From NCBI GenBank assembly GCA_964444065.1, contig CAYUFL010000021.1, positions 1 to 32,774 of the forward strand: a stretch of 32,774 bases of DNA, in the 5' to 3' direction. Within the stretch, counting starts at the first letter, position 1. Each line of letters starts with the position of its first letter. A program made the translations under genes and the position numbers. The notes under the pieces are model-generated. The model did no database searches, was not told the DNA's origin, and saw nothing but the letters and a program-made list of their open reading frames with translations. Positions 30,538-32,774 of the stretch are shown one piece after another. Source of the DNA: JBGMEA01 sp964444065 (lineage in GTDB: Bacteria > Bacillota > Clostridia > Eubacteriales > Anaerofustaceae).

Positions 30538-32280
30538 TTATTTATTGTACTTCACCTGAGCGGAATAATGAGTGTGCAACAGCTTGTGCGAAAGGTGTCC
30601 GTTCGGTTCACCGAGGAAGTCTTTATAAAGCTTCTGTACACTCGGATTTTCGTGAGACTTTCTCCACTTCGCAACATTTTTATCTCTGTCATAGAGTACT
30701 TTCGCACGCTCCGTGCGCACGTCCAGCTCACTCTTGACACCGGAGGATACAATTGGCTGTCCGCCGCCATTGACACACCCGCCCGGGCATGCCATCATTT
30801 CGACGAACTGATAATCCGCTTCTCCCGCCGCAATCCTGTCCATCATTTTCTTAATATTTGCTCCGCCTGAAACGACCGCAGCCTTGAGAGTCAGATCGCC
30901 CGCTTTGACAGAAAATTCTTTGATTCCTTCAATGCCGCGCACTTCCGGATAATCCACTTTTTCGCTTTCTTTTCCTGTAATAAGTTCCAGTGCCGTTCTG
31001 AGCGCCGCTTCCATCACACCGCCGGTTGCACCGAAGATCACCGCTGCGCCCGTCCCATCGCCGTAGAATTCGTCAAAATCACCTTCACCGAGTCGATTGT
31101 ATTCGATCCCTGCCTGTTTGATCATGTCAGCGAATTCTCTCGTGGTAATGACAACATCTACATCCTGCAGACCGTCCACACTCAGCTGTTCGCGAATGTT
31201 TTCGCTTTTCTTCGCTGTACACGGCATCACACTGATAACTTTGATTTTTTTCGGATCAATCCCATTGATCTGCGCATAATGGGATTTAAGCAAAGCTCCG
31301 TTCATATTCTGCGGTGATTTGCAGCTTGAAAGATGACTGAGCTGATCAGGATAGAACTTCTCACAATAATTGATCCATCCCGGAGAGCAGCTTGTGATGA
31401 GCGGAAGCGATCCATTGTTTTTAATACGGTTGATCAGTTCCGTTCCTTCTTCAAGAATCGTAACGTCTGCAGCGAAGTTGACATCAAACACTTTGTCAAA
31501 TCCGAGGCGTTTTGCTGCTGTAACCATCTTTCCTGTGGTATCGGTTCCGATCGGATTGCCGAACGATTCGCCGATTGCCGCTCTGACGGCAGGAGCGATA
31601 ATCGCTACCGCGTGAATATCGGAATCATTAATGTATGCCCATGCTTCATCGATGCTTGGTTTTTCGCTCAGCGCACCGACCGGGCAGTTGATAATACACT
31701 GCCCGCATTTGATGCAGTTTACATCATCCAGAGCCATACCGAAAACAGGCTGCGCTTTGGCAGTGAATCCGCGCCCGACAGCGCCGAGTGCGCCGATACC
31801 CTGGACTTCGTTGCATACCGCGATACAGCGTTTGCAATAAATGCATTTACTTTCATCACGCACAATACAACTGCCGATTTCTTCGATTCCGTCTGCCGAA
31901 TGTGCCCCTTCAAATCGGACATCTTTGATACCGAGATCTTTGGATAATGACTGCAACTCGCAATTTTCGCTTCGGACACAAGTTGTGCATTCACGTTTGT
32001 GGTCAGAGAGAATCAGTTCCAAATTCGCTTTTCTTGTTTTTCGAACCGAAGGAGAATTGGTATATACTTCAATTCCTTCCGCTACCGGATACACACAGCT
32101 CGCCTGAAGCGCTCTTGCGCCTTTGATTTCCACCAGACACATTCTGCATGCACCGATTTCATTGATGTCTTTGAGATAACATAATGTCGGAATATTGATA
32201 TTCAAAAGTTTTGCCGCTTCCAATACGGTTGTGCCTTCCGGCACCGACACGGCTATATCGTCAATTTTTAATTGAATCAT
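30538..32280 (-). CDS. hydA: [FeFe] hydrogenase catalytic subunit (HydA/HndD type)
   Basis: This 580-residue protein interconverts protons and H2 at the H-cluster. In order: a plant-type 2Fe-2S domain (C34, C45, C48, C62), a His-Cys 4Fe-4S site (H94, C98, C101, C107), two 4Fe-4S sites (C146/C149/C152/C156 and C189/C192/C195/C199), then H-cluster motifs L1 TSCSPGW (296-302), L2 MPCTAKKSE (352-360) and L3 MMACPGGCVNGGGQP (495-509), and a C-terminal small-subunit-like tail. The length and NuoF-like neighbour indicate an NAD(P)-linked, possibly electron-bifurcating enzyme. The ATG at 32280 fits family starts. A GTG at 32289, 8 bases from GGAGG, would add three residues. Confidence 0.95.
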   Translation of the reverse strand: MIQLKIDDIAVSVPEGTTVLEAAKLLNINIPTLCYLKDINEIGACRMCLVEIKGARALQASCVYPVAEGIEVYTNSPSVRKTRKANLELILSDHKRECTTCVRSENCELQSLSKDLGIKDVRFEGAHSADGIEEIGSCIVRDESKCIYCKRCIAVCNEVQGIGALGAVGRGFTAKAQPVFGMALDDVNCIKCGQCIINCPVGALSEKPSIDEAWAYINDSDIHAVAIIAPAVRAAIGESFGNPIGTDTTGKMVTAAKRLGFDKVFDVNFAADVTILEEGTELINRIKNNGSLPLITSCSPGWINYCEKFYPDQLSHLSSCKSPQNMNGALLKSHYAQINGIDPKKIKVISVMPCTAKKSENIREQLSVDGLQDVDVVITTREFADMIKQAGIEYNRLGEGDFDEFYGDGTGAAVIFGATGGVMEAALRTALELITGKESEKVDYPEVRGIEGIKEFSVKAGDLTLKAAVVSGGANIKKMMDRIAAGEADYQFVEMMACPGGCVNGGGQPIVSSGVKSELDVRTERAKVLYDRDKNVAKWRKSHENPSVQKLYKDFLGEPNGHLSHKLLHTHYSAQVKYNK

Positions 32281-32301
32281 GTTTTCCACCTGCAGTGCCT
32301 C

Positions 32302-32774
32302 CTACTTCTTCTCTATTGCACCGAAACGGCAAGTGCTTTGGCATACGCCGCATTTGATGCATTTTTCTTTATCGATGACAAACGGTTTTTTGACTTCTCC
32401 GCTGATTGCTCCGACCGGACATTTTTTCGAGCAGGCGCTGCACCCGATACATTTTTCGGCATTGATTTCAAACGAAAGCAAATTCTTGCATACGCCGGCA
32501 GGACATTTCTTGTCAACGATATGTGCAATATATTCATCCTTGAAGTACTTCAGTGTAGAAAGCACGGGATTCGGCGCCGTTTGACCGAGACCGCACAGTG
32601 CACCGGCCTTGAGTGTTTCGGCAAGTTCTTCCAGTTTAGCAATATCTTCCATTTCGCCTTTGCCTTCACAGATGCGTTCCAGTATCTCCAGCATGCGTTT
32701 GGTGCCGATTCGGCAGGTCGGGCATTTCCCGCATGATTCATCCACAATAAAATCCATAAAGAAACGTGCGACGT
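32302..32774 (-). CDS. hydB: NuoF-like hydrogenase flavin subunit (HydB/HndC), C-terminal part
   Basis: The frame is open to the right edge, so only the last 156 or so residues are present. It begins with VARFFMDF, then ESCGKCPTCRIGTKRM, the NuoF 4Fe-4S site that follows the FMN domain, and CGLGQTAPNP. It ends with a two-cluster ferredoxin domain (CIGCSACSKKCPVG and CIKCGVCQSTCRFG). This C-terminal ferredoxin extension is typical of HydB/HndC rather than respiratory NuoF. The subunit binds NAD(P)H and FMN in the missing N-terminal part. An ATG at 32757 is internal. The stop is 21 bases before the preferred hydA start. A NuoE-like gene would be expected outside the window. Confidence 0.93.
   Translation of the reverse strand, partial: VARFFMDFIVDESCGKCPTCRIGTKRMLEILERICEGKGEMEDIAKLEELAETLKAGALCGLGQTAPNPVLSTLKYFKDEYIAHIVDKKCPAGVCKNLLSFEINAEKCIGCSACSKKCPVGAISGEVKKPFVIDKEKCIKCGVCQSTCRFGAIEKK

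Overview
The window looks like a stretch of ordinary chromosome from an anaerobic, low-to-moderate-GC Firmicute, most likely in class Clostridia. The evidence is strong GGAGG ribosome-binding sites and TTGACA/TATAAT promoters (several with an extended TGn -10), an mcsA-mcsB-clpC operon, a RecD2 with no RecB/RecC genes in view, long-form HPF, a cobalamin riboswitch ending in an intrinsic terminator, and a multi-cluster [FeFe] hydrogenase beside a NuoF-like flavin subunit. I cannot name a genus. No rRNA, tRNA, CRISPR array, prophage or intact insertion sequence was seen.

Layout. At 1-1875, on the minus strand, lie a small P-loop protein, a TIGR01212-type radical SAM protein, the start of a further gene cut by the window edge, and a glutaredoxin-like protein. 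At 2080-4739 is a plus-strand peptidase pair (Xaa-Pro aminopeptidase and M18 aminopeptidase). After a 492-base gap comes recD2-comFC-hpf (5232-8722), then two separately promoted membrane proteins (8901-10442 and 10575-11276), the first with a long acidic tail. At 11386-15376 a minus-strand run reads thrC-thrB-SDR-exoA. An iron-type alcohol dehydrogenase (15553-16731) is followed by a truncated IS3-family left end that abuts a minus-strand operon of a UBA-like membrane protein, response regulator and histidine kinase (16916-19517). Next come a metallo-beta-lactamase-fold hydrolase and a lone BMP-type lipoprotein (19663-21719), then cobT under a B12 riboswitch. The stress-protease operon occupies 23317-28119 on the minus strand. 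Divergent from it are purA-rsmI (28290-30408). Back-to-back terminators separate these from the hydrogenase genes that run off the right edge.

How the genes work together. clpC, mcsA and mcsB encode the arginine-phosphorylation and Clp protein quality-control system, whose usual first gene is the repressor ctsR. Here that slot holds a different 259-residue protein related to REP-associated (Y1, HUH-type) transposases. Its HUH motif is destroyed (Asn-Arg-Ala-Asn in place of Asn-His-x-His), but its C-terminal helix-turn-helix is intact. Its last codons contain the mcsA ribosome-binding site, and the operon promoter overlaps a perfect palindrome. No CtsR box is visible. This is the best candidate in the window for an undescribed system: a domesticated transposase acting as the operon's regulator.

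Other points of interest are two truncated mobile-element-like left ends, each jammed against the 3' end of a minus-strand gene and each with an inverted repeat around its translation start; a UBA-like two-helix membrane protein leading a two-component operon; a structured leader with a possible 41-codon ORF; and cobT standing alone under B12 control.
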